DNA of 64,000 nucleotides from Neisseria bacilliformis (GTDB lineage: Bacteria; Pseudomonadota; Gammaproteobacteria; Burkholderiales; Neisseriaceae), in the NCBI RefSeq assembly GCF_014055025.1, contig NZ_CP059571.1, forward strand, positions 310,001 through 374,000, given 5' to 3'. Within the stretch, counting starts at the first letter, position 1, and each line of letters starts with the position of its first letter. Made by a program: the position numbers and the translations under genes. Below the pieces are notes generated by a model. The model was not told where the DNA came from. It saw nothing but the letters and a program-made list of their open reading frames with translations, and did no database searches. Shown one piece after another: positions 63,548-64,000 of this stretch.

Positions 63548-63858
63548 ATCAAGAACGCTTAATGAAGGTAATTCTGGCACCTGTTGTTTCTGAAAAGAGT
63601 AACTTGCTGGCCGAAAAACACAATCAAATGACTTTCAAAGTGCTGCGGGATGCGACAAAACAGGAGATCAAAGCTGCTGTTGAATTGTTGTTTGGTGTCC
63701 AAGTTGCTTCGGTTACTACCGTTACCACCAAAGGTAAAACCAAGCGTTTTGGCCGCAATATGGGTCGCCGTAGTGATGTTAAGAAAGCTTATGTCAGCCT
63801 GGTTGAAGGTCAAGAGCTTAATCTTGAATCGGCTGCGGCATCTGCTGATAAGGAATAA
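63544..63858 (+). CDS. rplW: 50S ribosomal protein L23
   Basis: The 104-residue protein begins [19 protein letters not shown] and has the [22 protein letters not shown] signature. It lies by the tunnel exit and binds trigger factor and SRP. ATG 63544 has AGGAG at 8 bases; ATG 63538 is too close to that site. Confidence 0.97.
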   Translation: MNQERLMKVILAPVVSEKSNLLAEKHNQMTFKVLRDATKQEIKAAVELLFGVQVASVTTVTTKGKTKRFGRNMGRRSDVKKAYVSLVEGQELNLESAAASADKE

Positions 63859-63863
63859 ATGGA

Positions 63864-64000
63864 ATGGCTATTGTAAAAATGAAGCCTACCTCTGCTGGTC
63901 GTCGCGGCATGGTTCGCGTAACCACAGATGGTCTGCATAAAGGTGCGCCTTACGCCGCATTGGTTGAGAAGAAGAATTCTACTGCCGGCCGTAATCATAA
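63864..64000 (+). CDS. rplB: 50S ribosomal protein L2, 3' partial
   Basis: The first 45 codons encode [19 protein letters not shown] and KNSTAGRNH, the typical L2 start. The window ends inside the gene. It follows rplW by five bases, with AAGGAA before the ATG, as in the standard order L3-L4-L23-L2. Confidence 0.95.
   Translation, partial: MAIVKMKPTSAGRRGMVRVTTDGLHKGAPYAALVEKKNSTAGRNH

Overview
The window is a chromosome segment of a GC-rich member of the Neisseriaceae, most likely a non-pathogenic Neisseria. The main evidence is the DNA uptake sequence (DUS) core GCCGTCTGAA, which occurs dozens of times on both strands, usually as AGGCCGTCTGAA (the AG form, not the AT form of meningococcus and gonococcus). 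Gene content agrees: petABC, sspAB, rpsB-tsf, the atp operon, the rplCDWB cluster, parA, parB, dsbB and ispB are all of Neisseria type. The species is not identifiable from the sequence alone.

Layout. 0-2 kb: two tandem DUF4189 lipoprotein-type genes and a membrane thioredoxin. 2-7.2 kb (minus strand): TerC/Alx, sspA-sspB and the bc1 operon petABC. 7.2-19.1 kb (minus strand): Nif3-like protein, prlC, rmuC, rsgA, dinG, a PBP4-type carboxypeptidase, 5-formyl-THF cyclo-ligase and ppa. 19.2-22.7 kb: rpsB-tsf, an AT-rich orphan, rpmA and rplU. 22.8-29 kb: ispB, tRNA-Arg(CCU), a thermonuclease, metR, nnrD, an FNR-box-preceded bacteriohemerythrin, and parA. 29.1-35 kb: a foreign-looking block with an HxlR regulator, a divergent SDR-tautomerase operon, a GTG-started lipoprotein binding protein, a DUF2478 gene broken by an in-frame TGA, and a TonB-dependent receptor. 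35.3-45.2 kb: dnaE, mnmE, an LprI-like protein, DUF2750-darP, pmbA, dsbB and parB. 45.4-52.4 kb: the nine-gene atp operon with a clear promoter and terminator. 52.5-59.4 kb: a META-domain lipoprotein, a decayed DUF4288 gene, many repeats, a Nudix-rsmJ-pseudopilin-like operon, a frameshifted EexN-type lipoprotein, purB, and a candidate HEPN/LOTUS-like gene. 59.5-64 kb: a halogenase-like flavoprotein, fba, and the start of the ribosomal protein operon (rplC, rplD, rplW, partial rplB).

The clearest unusual signal is the 29.1-34.4 kb block. It carries at least eight copies of a different uptake word, GCAGCCTGAA (the Kingella/Eikenella dialect), which I did not see elsewhere in the window. This points to import from another Neisseriaceae genus, partly overwritten by the resident dialect. 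Other notable items are a perfect FNR box before the hemerythrin, paired palindromes around the HxlR/SDR promoter, a recurring DUS-flanked composite element, several dispersed inverted-repeat families, three genes with frameshifts or internal stops, and DUS copies that have entered reading frames and supply stop codons.
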